A DNA stretch of 64,000 nt from assembly GCA_026545225.1 (NCBI GenBank), contig CM048850.1:27643797-27707796 (forward strand). The letters run 5' to 3'. Below, one piece after another: positions 44,315 through 54,793 of this stretch. The stretch comes from Cornus controversa (Eukaryota; Streptophyta; Magnoliopsida; Cornales; Cornaceae). The translations under genes were made by a program, and so were the position numbers. Under the pieces are notes generated by a model that had not been told where the DNA came from, did no database searches, and saw nothing but the letters and a program-made list of their open reading frames with translations. Every line of letters begins with the position of its first letter. The stretch's first letter is position 1.

Positions 44315-44610
44315 CTCAGTCTCTCCTACCTCAATGTGCTAGTAAGTATCCTCATCTCTAAGGAACTTTCGCAGCATAGAGACATGAAAAACATTGTGCA
44401 CCCTGTGCATCGTGTCTGGTAACATTAGTCTATACGCTACCACTCCAACTCTGTCGGTAATCATAAAGGGACTATAAAATGAGGTGCCAGCTTCCCTTTC
44501 CTTCCAAACCACATAACTCCCTTCATGGGAGAAACCTTGAGTAGAACCTGATCCCCCACCTTGAACTCTAATGCACGAGTTCTTCGGTCAGCATAACTCT
44601 TCTGTTTGCT

Positions 44611-45260
44611 CTACGCAATCCTCATACGGTCTCTAATAAGGACAATTTTTTCTGACGTATCCTTAATGAACTTAGGACCCAAAAACCTATTTTCTCCAAC
44701 TTCCAACCAGCAAGTTGGCGATCTACATGGTCGTCTGTACAGAGCCTCAAATGGTGCCATACCAATAGTCTTTTGATAACTATTGTTATTGGTGAACTTA
44801 ACCAGCGGCAAGTAACTCTCCCAATTGCCCTTAAAGTCGAGTACATATGCTTGCAACATATCCTCCAGAATTTGATTAACCCGCTCAGTTTGACCATCGG
44901 TTTGAGGGTGATAAGCTATAGTGAGGTGTAAAGTTGTACCCATTGCCTACTAAAACTCTCCCAAAACCTTGAAACAAAACTCGGATCTCTATCCGATATA
45001 ATGGACAAAGGCACACCATGAAGCTTCACTATCTTTGCAATGTAAAGTTTTGCGTATTGCTCTGAGGTGTAACTCGAGCGAACTGGCAAGAAATGTGCTG
45101 ATTTTGTCAACATGTCCACTATCACCCAAATAGCATTATGATTTCGCTGTGAGGTGGGAAGTCCCACAATGAAATCCATAGAGATGCTCTCCCACTTCCA
45201 CTCCAGTATAGGCAGTGGTTGCAAAGACCCCGACGGTCTCTGGTGATCAATCTTGATCAT
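44611..45260 (-). CDS. Gypsy integrase core (fossil)
   Basis: The segments [35 protein letters not shown] and [19 protein letters not shown] carry the D, D and E of the integrase catalytic triad, with [15 protein letters not shown] after them. The enzyme inserts element DNA into the host genome. The coding is broken. Confidence 0.9.
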
Positions 45261-45348
45261 CTAACAAGTGTTACACTTAAAGACAAATATAGCAATGTCC
45301 CTCTTTATGCATGCCCATCAAAACTGCCGCTTCATGTCTTGGTACATT

Positions 45349-45753
45349 TTATCCCTTCCGGGTGTACCAAAAACTGAGAATTGTGGGCTCACCCATCACT
45401 GCCCTCCTCAAGTCCTCATTGTGAGGAACCACCAATTGCCCCTTGTACCTTAATCCTCCATCTCTATCCACTGTATAGAATGGTACCTTCCTATATTTTA
45501 ACTCGATCACCTTCTCTACGCACTGAGGGTCAGTAAGTTGCTCTGTTACTACCCTTCGTATAATCGCAGGTATAACCACCACACATGCTACAAAGAGATC
45601 AGCTAAGGCATCAACATTGCTCAAGTTATTCCATTCTGCTTCGAATAGGGCAGATAGACTAGCATAGGGTCGGCGTCTAAGCGCATCAGCTACTACATTT
45701 GCTTTCCCTAGGTGGTACTGGATGGAAAAATGATAGTCTTTCATAAATTCCAA
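45349..45753 (-). CDS. Gypsy RNase H end and integrase zinc-head region (fossil)
   Basis: This segment reads DYHFSIQYHLGKANVVADAL (end of RNase H), then an integrase N-terminal linker with LRYKGQLVVP. It is followed, closer to 45,300, by the zinc-binding head with the HHCC pattern. Confidence 0.8.
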   Translation of the reverse strand: MEFMKDYHFSIQYHLGKANVVADALRRRPYASLSALFEAEWNNLSNVDALADLFVACVVVIPAIIRRVVTEQLTDPQCVEKVIELKYRKVPFYTVDRDGGLRYKGQLVVPHNEDLRRAVMGEPTILSFWYTRKG

Positions 45754-45798
45754 CCACTTGTGCTATCTCATATTCAGCTCCTTCTGTGAAAATAGATA

Positions 45799-46344
45799 CT
45801 ATAGACTCTTATGATCACTGAATAATCTGAAGGTCTCAGCCAAAAGGTAATGTCTCCAAATCCTCAAAGCAAAAACCATAGCTGCTAATTCCAGATTATG
45901 CGTCGGGTAATTAAACTTATGAGGCTTAAGCTTACGTGACGCATATGATATCGGCTTCTCCTCCTGCATCAATACATATCCTAAACCCTGTAATGACGCA
46001 TCAATATACACCAAGTACTCAATGCCGCTCTGAGGAGTAGCTAGAACTGGTGCAGTAGTCAATCTGGTCTTCAACTCATCAAACGCTGCCTGACACGAGT
46101 CATCCCAAATGAAAATCACACCTTTCTTAGTGAGATGGGTAAGCGGGCCAGCAATCTTAAAGAAGCCCAAAATAAACCAACAAGAATAACCAGCCAACCC
46201 AAGAAAGCTGCGAATCTCTGAAAGTGAGGTAGGTTGTCCCCATTCTAGAACTGCTGACACTTTACTTGGATCGACCGTTATCCCTTTCTCAGATACTACG
46301 TGACCCAAGAACTTCACCTCATTCACATTTCTCAAATTTTGCAT
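45799..46344 (-). CDS. Gypsy reverse transcriptase thumb / RNase H (fossil)
   Basis: The frame of 181 codons reads [61 protein letters not shown] and [20 protein letters not shown]. These are the reverse transcriptase connection and RNase H of gypsy elements, including the catalytic D and E. Confidence 0.9.
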   Translation of the reverse strand: MQNLRNVNEVKFLGHVVSEKGITVDPSKVSAVLEWGQPTSLSEIRSFLGLAGYSCWFILGFFKIAGPLTHLTKKGVIFIWDDSCQAAFDELKTRLTTAPVLATPQSGIEYLVYIDASLQGLGYVLMQEEKPISYASRKLKPHKFNYPTHNLELAAMVFALRIWRHYLLAETFRLFSDHKSL

Positions 46345-46450
46345 ACAACTGATGATATCTCAGTGTCTGCAAGATAATATGAAGATGTTTTGCATGATCC
46401 TCCTCTGAACTAGAGTAAACTAGAATGTCAACAATGAAGACAATAACAAA

Positions 46451-46840
46451 CTAGTCCAAGTAGGCCCCAAACACTCTATTAATCAAGTCCATAAAGATAG
46501 CTGGGGCGTTTATTAACCCAAATGGCATAACCTGAAACTCGTACGACCCATATTTGGTAAGGAAGGTTATCTTCGATACATCCTGCTCCCTAACTCGAAG
46601 CTGATGATATCTGGATCTCAAATCTATCTTCGAGAAATAGGTGGCTCCCTTCAACTGATCAAACAGATCATCAATCCTAGGCAACAGGTACTTGTTGTAG
46701 ATTGTGACTTTATTCAATTCCCTGTAGTCAATACAAAGACGAAGATACCCATCCTTCTTTTTCACAAACAACACCGGTGCTCCCCACGGTGAAGTACTCC
46801 TGCGAATAAATTTCTGACTAAAAAGTTATTAAATCTGATC
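46451..46840 (-). CDS. Gypsy reverse transcriptase N-terminal half (fossil)
   Basis: The landmarks are [20 protein letters not shown] with [20 protein letters not shown], then [16 protein letters not shown] and [20 protein letters not shown]. They cover palm and fingers motifs of the reverse transcriptase. The coding similarity stops at about 46,840. Confidence 0.88.
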
Positions 46841-46849
46841 CCTTAGCTC

Positions 46850-46932
46850 CCTCATACCATTTGAAGAGAACGCACTACATATAAACATATCCCTTCTCTA
46901 CACCCAAGCGATATGAGATTGAGCAATCCTGA
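46850..46932 (-). mobile_element. Inverted fragment of the small-LTR family
   Basis: Read on the minus strand this is the 'ggcatgtcaggattgctcaa' to 'ttctcttcaaatggtatgag' part of the LTR found at 47,172-47,400. With the following plus-strand LTR it makes a foldback with arms of about 60 bp. Confidence 0.75.
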
Positions 46933-47171
46933 CATGCCCCGGTAATCCACCTCACAGGTGTGGAGAAGGGGATGTGCTTATATGTAGTGTGTTCTTCTCA
47001 AATGGTATGAGGCCTTTTGAGGTAAAATCTAAGAGAAAAATCGTACGGGCTTAGGCCCAAAGCGAACAATATCATACCATGTGTTGGAGCGGGGTATTAC
47101 AGTTGGTATCAGAGCCTGACCCTAGCCGAAAGTGTGCCGACGAAGATGTCGGGCCTCATAAGGGGGTGGAT

Positions 47172-47400
47172 TGTAATCACCCGCGAGGTGGATTACCGGG
47201 GCATGTTAGGATTACTGCCGGAACATGTCAGGATTGCTCAATCCCACATCGCCTTGGTGTGGAAAAGGGGATGTGCTTACATATAGTGCGTTCTCTTCAA
47301 ATGGTTTTAGGCCTTTTGGGGTAAAATCCAAGAGCAAAATTGTGCAGGCTTAGGCCCAAAGTAGACAATATCATACCATGTGTTAGAGTGGGGTATTACA
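47172..47400 (+). repeat. Middle LTR of the tandem miniature element (229 bp)
   Basis: It begins TGTAATCACCCGCGAGG and ends GGGGTATTACA, and it is followed at once by the primer site at 47,403-47,415. It is shared between the left and right units. Confidence 0.88.
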
Positions 47401-47469
47401 ATTGGTATCAGAGCCTAAACCCAGCTGGAAGTGTGCCGACGAGGACGTCGGGCCTCATAGGGGGCGGAT

Positions 47470-47697
47470 TGTAATCACCCGCGAAGTGGATTACCAGGGC
47501 ATGTCAGGATTGCTGCGGACCATGTCAGGATTGCTCAATCCCACATCGCCTGGGTGTGGAGAAGGAGATGTGCATATATGTAGTGTATTTTCTTCAAATG
47601 GTATGAGACATTTCGGGGTAAAATCCAATAGCAAAACTGTGCGGGCTTAGGCCTAAAACGGACAATATCATACCATGTGTTGGAATGGGGTATTACA
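47470..47697 (+). repeat. Right LTR of the tandem miniature element (228 bp)
   Basis: It has the same start and end as the middle LTR, about 90-93% identical by eye, and is preceded by the polypurine run agggggcgg. Confidence 0.88.
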
Positions 47698-48939
47698 TTT
47701 TACTATTATTTTTCAATTTTTATCTAATTGAGGAATTTCCCTTGGTTTCATTCTTGAATAAAATTGGCTTGGTGCTTTGGTTTAGGTCTGCTATCAGATC
47801 AGAGTATTAGCTATTTGTATGCCTTTTTGGAAAAAATTTAGTTCATAATATGATTTCAATCATAAACTTTATGCTTTTGGTACACATTTTTATATATTAT
47901 TAATTAAATTCAGAATTACCAAGCGTTTTCTCTTGATACTAATGTTTTTTTCTTTTTAAAGTGATTGGATTATAAGTTGTGTTAAAAGAGAACTGGTTTG
48001 AAGAAATTACTAATACCCCCAGTGATGCTTTGAAGCTACAAGTTCTGAGTCATTTTGTGTCATTCGGGAATTAGCAAAATTATAATAACAATCTTATTCC
48101 TCCATCAAGGCTTGAAGGCAACAATAATGATAGGTTAACAAGTGTGTTACAGAATTTTGGTAACACTCTGATCAAGTGAAACCATTTAGATTTTATGATT
48201 TAAAATTAACTATATTGAGGGTCATTTTTAGGATGTTAAGAAAATAAGCTTCCAATCATGTACCACCAAATATTATGATGTCGCGATAAGTAAACATGTA
48301 CAAAACAATTTGAAAAAGCACAATAAGAATTATACGTGGTTCGGCCAAACAAGCCTACATCTACGGAGAGCCCGATTTCACTATATATATTGTAACAGGA
48401 CAAGTTGAAGGATTGTATCAAGAGTACGCTCAACTCTCAACCCTTATACACCAAATCTCACGCAAAAGGAAATCACAAATTCTAAACAAGAATTCTATCA
48501 CTAAGTGCCCTCTCAAAACAATAAAAGTATTACCTATACGCAAAAGTTGCCCTTTCAAAATAATAGGAGTACTGTCAATACGCAAGAGTTGCCCTATCAA
48601 AAAAAATGAAAGTGACCTCTTAATTTCAAAGAGAGTATTGCCTCTCTTCTTCTCATAAGTCTCAACCCATAACATAAGTAACTATTTATAGAGCCCAAAA
48701 CTCAATTCCTTGGTAGACAAGAATTATAATTCCTTAGAGCCCACGACTTGCCTAATAAGAACTTTCCTTCCTTGAGACCAAGACTTGCCTAGTAAGAAAT
48801 TACCAAATAAGATACAACTTTATAACGGAAACCTAATTACAATAGGTATTCGAGCCAACCCAACACATGAGGCTTTGGTTGATTGGGGTATTAAATTTGT
48901 GACAAGCTTATTATTCCACAAATCTCTAAAAGCCAAATG
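47698..48939. other. No gene; LTR-like fragment at about 48,233-48,790
   Basis: The segment from 'tgttaagaaaataagc' contains 'tacgtggttcggcc' and 'cctacatctacgg', motifs frequent in plant LTR elements, and a 70-bp internal near-duplication around 48,515-48,600 ('agttgccctttcaaaataat' type). Its right edge is not clear. The rest is AT-rich intron-like sequence. Confidence 0.35.
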
Positions 48940-49139
48940 TTGTTTATATAACCAAGTTATTAGCATTATATTACTTCAATCCTTCTTAAGTTGATTGGAA
49001 ATAGTACCACTCACTGACAAGGGTCTTTCAACGACTATTATTATTTTTGGGTTCAAATTTCATTAGACTCTATTAAGCCTAATTTTGTAGTTTATCCCCC
49101 AAATCATTTAACAAAATGTAATATAATTAAATTTCACAG

Positions 49140-49844
49140 GTTACATTCTCAGCCTTGGAGGAGTTGACAATTATAGAATTTAAAAGCCTTAGAGCAATAT
49201 GGAACAACAAATTATTCGAAGATTCGGAAGGAGAAGATTCGTTCCGGAAGCTAAGGTTTATTGAGGTGTATAGTTGTCAGAAACTGGTGAATGTGATTCC
49301 ATCCAATGTGCTTCCAAGGCTACAGAACCTTGAAAAACTCAATGTTGATTCATGTGCATCTGTGGTATCTGAAGTTGAAGTGCTTAATATTGAAGAAGGG
49401 TCTACAACATCAACACCAACAATCATACTCCGTCGGTTATGAGAACTGAAGCTATATTCACCGCCTAACTTGATGCGCACAGGGTTGTACCAAAAGGAAT
49501 ATTTGTATGTACATCATAGCTATTCTGATCTAATAGTTCTTGAATTTTTTGCTTGTGATAGATTGAGAAATGTATTCTCACTATCCATCGCAAAAAATCT
49601 TTGTCAATTCTGAGAATTGAGAATAGAACGTTGTTGGAAGATGGAAGAAATAGTTGTTGTTCAAAAGCAACAAGGAGAAGAAAAAGAAGTTGTTGATGAG
49701 ATCCTCGTGTTCCCTCAATTAAAGACTATGACACTTCAAATGTTGCCAGAGCTCAGAAATTTCTGCTACAATTGTGGATCCAAATAAGAAGAACAAATGG
49801 AGGAGGAGAGTATTCCCGAGTGGCGATCTCTCTTCAACCACAAG
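49140..49844 (+). pseudogene. NLR leucine-rich-repeat exon, paralogue 2
   Basis: The exon runs from a clear acceptor (tttcacag|g, 49,139/49,140) to a donor (aag|gtactt, 49,844/49,845). It is 705 nt or 235 codons with matching phase. It encodes LRR segments typical of the At4g27190/RPS2-like CC-NB-ARC-LRR family: LEELTIIEFKSLRAIWNNKL, SFRKLRFIEVYSCQKLVNVI, LPRLQNLEKLNVDSC, LRNVFSLSIAKNL, KMEEIVVVQ, DEILVFPQLK and LPELRNFCYN. The wild-type role would be pathogen-effector sensing inside the cell. Three in-frame stops (49,440, 49,611 and 49,785) show that this copy is not functional as a full exon. The N-terminal CC and NB-ARC exons are outside the window. Confidence 0.88.
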
Positions 49845-50035
49845 GTACTTATGTCCTAACACCTAATTAACCATTGATGAGCACTTGAAATTAACAGAAA
49901 TTAGTAGTTATTAAGCAATAGGGCTATTAGCGCTCCAAATTAGGATGCTCCAAAATCTTCTGTTTAAGAGTTTTTTTGCAAATAATCTATTAAAAGCTTG
50001 TTTTATTTGAAAAAAATATTGTTTAAATAAAGTAT

Positions 50036-50891
50036 TGTGATGACCTCTATGGGACGGTGTGGTGCGGGCGAACATTGGTAGGCTACAACTGTCACGATCC
50101 TACATTGCCTGGTCAGGTTAAGGTGAAGTGCTATATGTATGTTCATCACCCTTCTATGACACAATGTGTTTTAAAGTCATGAACCTACCAGAACTTTGCA
50201 GTTAGGCGTGCTTAGCTGGGAATAGACCTGTAAACGAATCGGATTCGGACCTAATAAGGTCTGATCCGATCCTAACTCGATAAGAAATATAGGCGATTCA
50301 ATTCAATCCGATAACCCGATAAATTATATATAATGAAATCCATATCCAATTTGTTATTAATCGGATATCCGATCCGAAAAAATATAATTTTTTTTAAAAA
50401 AAATAATTTCCAAAAAGATTAACAAATAATGAGTAGGAAAGAAAAATAAAATATAAAAAAAAGTAGTAGAAATGTAGGTATTTAACTTTTTATTAAAAAA
50501 ATAATAATAATGAAAGACAAAATAGAGAGAAGGAAGAATAAGAAGGAAATAATGATAAAAAGTATTTAAATAGTATGTAAATATTATATGTTATAACATT
50601 AGATAATATATTTAACATAAATTATTTCGGATCGGATTATTATCGGATTGGATCGACCATAATCTATATCTGATTTGTTTAGCTAACGAATTATCAGATT
50701 CGGATCGCTAACAAATTATTGGATTAAATGTCCAATCCATATCCTAATTATTGGCTAGGATTCATATTAAAATCTGATCCATTAACTGGTCTAACTAGGA
50801 ATAGTATCAGGATGGGTGATTTCTTGGGAAGCCTCTAGTCCGGGAGAGCAAAAACGGACAATATTGTGTCGAGTAAGAGTGGGGCGTTACA
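50036..50891. mobile_element. Solo Cassandra-type LTR with 5S rRNA-like segment, split by a hAT MITE (copy 1)
   Basis: The LTR starts TGTGATGACC and ends GGGGCGTTACA, flanked by agtat on both sides (50,031-50,035 and 50,892-50,896). Without the nested MITE it is about 277 bp, the usual Cassandra LTR size. It contains a 5S rRNA-like stretch: 'cagaactttgcagttaggcg' and 'tgcttagctggg' before the MITE, then 'aggatgggtgatttcttggg' after it. These cover the internal box A and box C promoter parts of 5S genes. It lies in the intron after LRR paralogue 2. It is a solo LTR, not a 5S gene. Confidence 0.85.
50223..50793. mobile_element. hAT-type MITE nested in the Cassandra LTR (copy 1, 571 bp)
   Basis: The ends are TAGACCTGTAAACG and its inverse (aactggtcta). 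The 8-bp flanks are gctgggaa and actaggaa, with two mismatches. The interior is AT-rich with 'cggatcggatt'-type subterminal repeats. No transposase is present. The insertion split the 5S-like segment. Confidence 0.82.
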
Positions 50892-51131
50892 AGTATTACC
50901 TATATTTTTGCAAGACTAATTAATTTTGTTTAAATAAAGTATTACCTAAGTTTTCAAGAAAGCAGCACGAAATGCTTTTATGCCCAAGTTTAGCTAAACT
51001 AAGTTCAGGTGGCCACACTGATGGAGTATTAATAAAAAGTTCTTATCTAATGAACTTCAACTTGTGGGTAAAAATAAAAATAAAAATAATGATTACTGGC
51101 TGGACGATAAAATGCATTATAAAGACTCTTA

Positions 51132-51744
51132 GGACAAGTTTGGTACGCAGGAATGGAGGTAGAATGGAATGGTCATTCCACATTTGATTCTCTTTCTCTC
51201 GTTTGTTGTGTTACATTAGAAATGGAATGGTCATTCCAAGTCATTCCCTTGGAATGCTCATTCCATCAAAACCATTCCACTTTTTGAGTCATGGAATGAC
51301 CATTCCATTTCCACTTAGTATTAAAATCATCCTCTCTCTCTTCATTAATGCGTCTCTCTTTTACAACTCACTCTGGAATATATATATATATATACATACA
51401 CATACCTATTAAAATATTAATTTTTATCACTTTCAGTTTTTAATAAAATATTAATTTTTTTTCGTATAAAAGATTATATTAATCTTGACTAGAAGAAAAA
51501 GACGGATTATATTTTGATTTATAAAGTTTTAATTGAATGGGTAATTAAATTTTTTTTTTCACATGGTAATTAAATTAAATTGGCCAAATGTCCTATTTTA
51601 AAAACTGATTCTATTTTATATAGAAAAATAAAACATGTTGGAAGGTAATACCATTTCATTCTTGTATCATTCTCTACCTGTAGCCAAACATTGGATTGAC
51701 ATTCCATTCCCACTTCATGTCATTCCAACGTACCAAACTAGCCC
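51132..51744. mobile_element. PIF/Harbinger (Tourist-like) MITE, 613 bp
   Basis: The ends GGACAAGTTTGGTACG and, inverted, GGGCTAGTTTGGTACG form the terminal inverted repeat. tta is duplicated on both sides (51,129-51,131 and 51,745-51,747), the target of this superfamily. The interior is full of 'ggaatggtcattcc' palindromes. The paralogous block lacks it (site near 63,283-63,288). Confidence 0.88.
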
Positions 51745-51790
51745 TTAATTCTATCTGGTTAGTCTACGGCAATTATGCAACAATTAAACT

Positions 51791-52734
51791 ATTACATTCT
51801 ACAAATCCATCAATTCTATCCTGCTTATACTTTTCATCTTCAATTGAATTGTAACATTCTACAAATCCATCAATTGTATCCAATACTGGAAATTAATATA
51901 CATAGCCTGATAACCAATTTTTGTCTTAATTGGTAGGCTCTCTTAGAATTAGTATACACAGAAGAGTTACCTTCACTAAATAGTTTAATCAATGATCTTT
52001 TTAAAATAAAAGTGAACTTTGAACCTTAGAACTGCTTCTCCATATCCAACCACTTATATAAAGTTCCAATTTTCAATTATTTTACTATTTTTCCCAGGTC
52101 CAAACTGGGCATTGGATAAAATGAAAAGCTTCTGGAACAGTTCAACAAACTACAGGAATGTGTGAAAATCCTGCAACACCAATTTGAACTTAAACTTAAA
52201 ATGTCTGTTTAATTACAGAGAAATTGTGTAAAAGTAAAAAAAATAATAGAATTGTGTTATTTTAATCCCAACCTCTTATAAGTTATTGAGCTATTCTTTT
52301 GTTTTCCTATATTTCCTCAGCAACTATTTTTTTTTTTTGTAAACTTGGAATTAATATTTGAGAGTGTGGATGATTCGTGAGACCCTTTGAAACCTAAACA
52401 ATGTGGATGATTTTTTTTTTTATCATTTTTTAAATCTTTCAAGTTGTACTTGCCACCACTTTTTCTTTGAGAAGTGAGACTTTTCTAATAAATATATATT
52501 CAAGAATATTAATGAATAGTGAGATAAATTTCATTGAATCCAGATCAGTGCTTCAACTTTTAAAATTTCAGTTAGTAGACATTAACTTAACTCAAAAGAT
52601 TGAGGTGCACCATCAACATTCTGATTTGCCTCTGTTTATTCTAAAAAGAGAGAAGAAACAGTTTTAGTAAAATTCATTTACTTCAAGCAATCGAAACAGT
52701 CAAAGCCTCAGAGGTGATCTACAACATACTCATA
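51791..52734. other. No gene recognised; intron- or 3'-flank-like sequence
   Basis: AT-rich sequence with poly-T runs near 52,328 and 52,411. A 27-bp approximate direct repeat ('acattctacaaatccatcaa') lies at about 51,794 and 51,853. No coding similarity seen. Confidence 0.45.
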
Positions 52735-53378
52735 TAGGGATACAGGTACGACACGATACGGATACTGCGATACGAAAAAGTTCAAGAAAAAAATAGGATA
52801 TGGACACAGCAAAGATACGTCAAATAAATAAATAAATAAAAATATAATATTATACATAAAATATTAAGTTTTATTCTTCAACTATACAATAAATATACTT
52901 AAAGCAATTATACAAAAGATAAGAAGTTAAAATCTAAAAATTTCCTATCTTTTATGATATTCTTTACAATGACTCACTTGCTTGGATTTTAAAAATATTT
53001 TTGTTTTATTATAAAATGACCCTTATTTTCTAACCCATAAATTTTTTAATATTACAATCTCAACCCCACTTTATAGAACAAAAAAATACAAATTAGCCCC
53101 GAAAAGTATCCTGAATGTATCCCAGACATATCCAAAACATATCTCATACGTATCCTAAAACATATCCTCGTGTATCCCAAATGTATCCGACATTCAAAAA
53201 ATAATTTTAAAAAATGGGATACTTTTTCAGAGTATCAGACATGTATTCTGTTAGAAATACAATCAAAAGACTCGGTTTTAACTGATTCTAACAAACCCTT
53301 AGATACTAGACTTCTGACTAGAGATACTGATGCATGACCTAAATGAGAATACCACAACACAAGAGTAGATACAATACT

Positions 53379-53723
53379 TCATGTTGATGCAGCTATGATA
53401 GATGAAGTAGGTAGATGTAAAGAACAAAACTCAAATAGTCGTCCTGTCTTACGGCATGTTCCAATGATCTGACCTGTCTGAGGATCCTGTACAACACAAC
53501 CATTAGAGGAAAATGTTATATTCAAACATAACTCAGTCAATTGACCAATAGATAAAAGATTAAGAGAAATATTGGGAACAAGATAAATATTGGAAACAGA
53601 CAAATTAGACTGAGAGACAGTACTTATGTGACTAATGGTCATAGTGGAGCCATTAGCTGTGTAAATAACAGGTGAATGAGATGTAGGAGTCTGAGTAGTG
53701 AGCAAAGTATGATCAGGGGTCAT
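53379..53723 (-). CDS. Copia protease-side / pre-integrase fragment (fossil)
   Basis: The frame of 114 codons reads VIYTANGSTMTISHIST, NIYLVPNISLNLLSIGQL and VVQDPQTGQIIGTCRKTGRL, the standard stretch between protease and GAG-pre-integrase in plant copia elements. Confidence 0.82.
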   Translation of the reverse strand: MTPDHTLLTTQTPTSHSPVIYTANGSTMTISHISTVSQSNLSVSNIYLVPNISLNLLSIGQLTELCLNITFSSNGCVVQDPQTGQIIGTCRKTGRLFEFCSLHLPTSSIIAAST

Positions 53724-54151
53724 ATGATTGCAGAAAGCAGAGTCAAAGAACCATGAATTAATTGTACCTGGTGTGGTTGAGAGAGTAGAGTTAGATGAGC
53801 TTGGACCTGACTATTTGGATAGAAATTGGTTGAGAATTGCCTCTAGATCAGCAGTAGAAAATGTAGATGGGGACTCTTCAGAAGGAGCAGTAACTAGTGC
53901 AGAAGAAGGATGAGATGTCTCTGTGGTAACTGTAGCTGCAGCTTTGCGAGGTCTAGTAAGTTTGAAGCACTCCTTAATTGTATGTCCGGATTTGCAACAG
54001 TATCTACATGAACGTTCACTAGATTTGGGTTGGAATGACTGTGCTCGCTGTTTGTTACCACCATTGCGATGAAAAGAAGAAGAATATCTGTGGAATGAAG
54101 GCCCAGACTGAAAGGCTGTGATTGCGAAGGCTTAGACTGAAAAGACTGGGA

Positions 54152-54793
54152 TTACGAAGACCGTGGGGGCATAAACTGAGAAGGGGCAATTGGTGTAACC
54201 AGGACAGGGAGATAAGCCTGAATCGTAGAATGAAGGGTTTGCAGACGTGTCTCCTCGCAGACAAGCTCATTAAGAGCTTCATCCAATGATGGGAGAGGTG
54301 AGCGATGAAGATACGAACCACGGACAAACTCATAATCATCACGAAGACTCATCAAAATTTGATAGAGGCGTATCTGATCATGATACTCATAAAATTTCTT
54401 GCTTTTTGAGATAACTATCCATAATGGCTCTGATAAAGCTTGTTGATCCCAAAGACACTTTATGCGAGCAAAAAACTCATTAATCCTTTGACCGGACTCT
54501 TGTTTAAGATGGCAAAACTGGACCATTAATTGATATTGATGAGCACTATTAGACCCAGAATATCGAGAGACAAGCATGTCCCAAACCTCTTTGGCAGTAT
54601 CATAACTACCAAATTCCATACTAATGGAAGAACTGGAAGTGCGAAGCCATGTGATAATCTTGTGATTATTGCTATCCCAGTCCTCAACACGAGTAGCAAA
54701 CGCTTTATCTTTCTCATTGGTATCCTGAATAGGTAATTTTCGATCCCCTGTAATGTAGGACCACAATTTGCATCCTTTAAGAAAGCTGCGCAT
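54152..54793 (-). CDS. Copia gag fragment (fossil)
   Basis: The frame of 213 codons has the gag signature: SFLKGCKLWSYITGDRKLP, ATRVEDWDSNNHKIITWL, YDTAKEVWDMLVSRYSGSN, QLMVQFCHLKQESGQRINEF and DQIRLYQILMSLRDDYEFV with DEALNELVCEETRLQ. A zinc-knuckle-like CCKSGHTIKEC lies further on near 53,965-54,005. Confidence 0.88.
   Translation of the reverse strand: MRSFLKGCKLWSYITGDRKLPIQDTNEKDKAFATRVEDWDSNNHKIITWLRTSSSSISMEFGSYDTAKEVWDMLVSRYSGSNSAHQYQLMVQFCHLKQESGQRINEFFARIKCLWDQQALSEPLWIVISKSKKFYEYHDQIRLYQILMSLRDDYEFVRGSYLHRSPLPSLDEALNELVCEETRLQTLHSTIQAYLPVLVTPIAPSQFMPPRSS

Larger units (their letters stand above)
41105..46840 (-). mobile_element. Ty3/gypsy chromovirus (Tekay/Del-like), incomplete
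   Basis: This minus-strand element has a very long 3' LTR (41,105-44,083) preceded by a polypurine tract (agggggaaagaa). Upstream pol coding runs in gypsy order: reverse transcriptase, RNase H, integrase zinc head, integrase core, and a C-terminal part resembling Tekay/Del chromoviruses. The gag side and 5' LTR are not present. At about 46,840 the element meets small-LTR sequence. There are several breaks in the coding. Part of its LTR recurs at 58,375-59,586 and a relative of it at 12.4-13.75 kb. Confidence 0.88.
46933..47697 (+). mobile_element. Tandem miniature LTR element: LTR - 70 bp - LTR - 69 bp - LTR
   Basis: Three direct LTR copies (about 46,933-47,101 partial, 47,172-47,400 and 47,470-47,697) are separated by interiors of only 70 and 69 bp. 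Complete LTRs begin TGTAATCACCCGCG and end GGGGTATTACA. Each interior consists almost entirely of a Met-tRNA-type primer site (TGGTATCAGAGCC) immediately after the LTR and a polypurine run (aagggggtgg or agggggcgg) immediately before the next. There is no room for coding. This is a TRIM of SMART-like size in a tandem form with shared middle LTR. A further inverted LTR piece lies just left. Confidence 0.88.
48940..51790 (+). repeat. Segmental duplication block B1 (partner 59,862-63,325)
   Basis: The sequence is collinear with 59,862-63,325 at roughly 93-96% identity by eye. It includes the LRR exon, its intron, the solo Cassandra LTR and the hAT MITE inside that LTR. Block-specific differences are the PIF/Harbinger MITE here (51,132-51,744) and the 1,196-bp LTR-like insert in the partner. 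Confidence 0.88.

Noticed and set aside
50179-50850. A 5S rRNA gene
   Set aside because: The 5S-like sequence is incomplete, interrupted by a MITE and embedded in an LTR with target duplications. It is a Cassandra LTR component.
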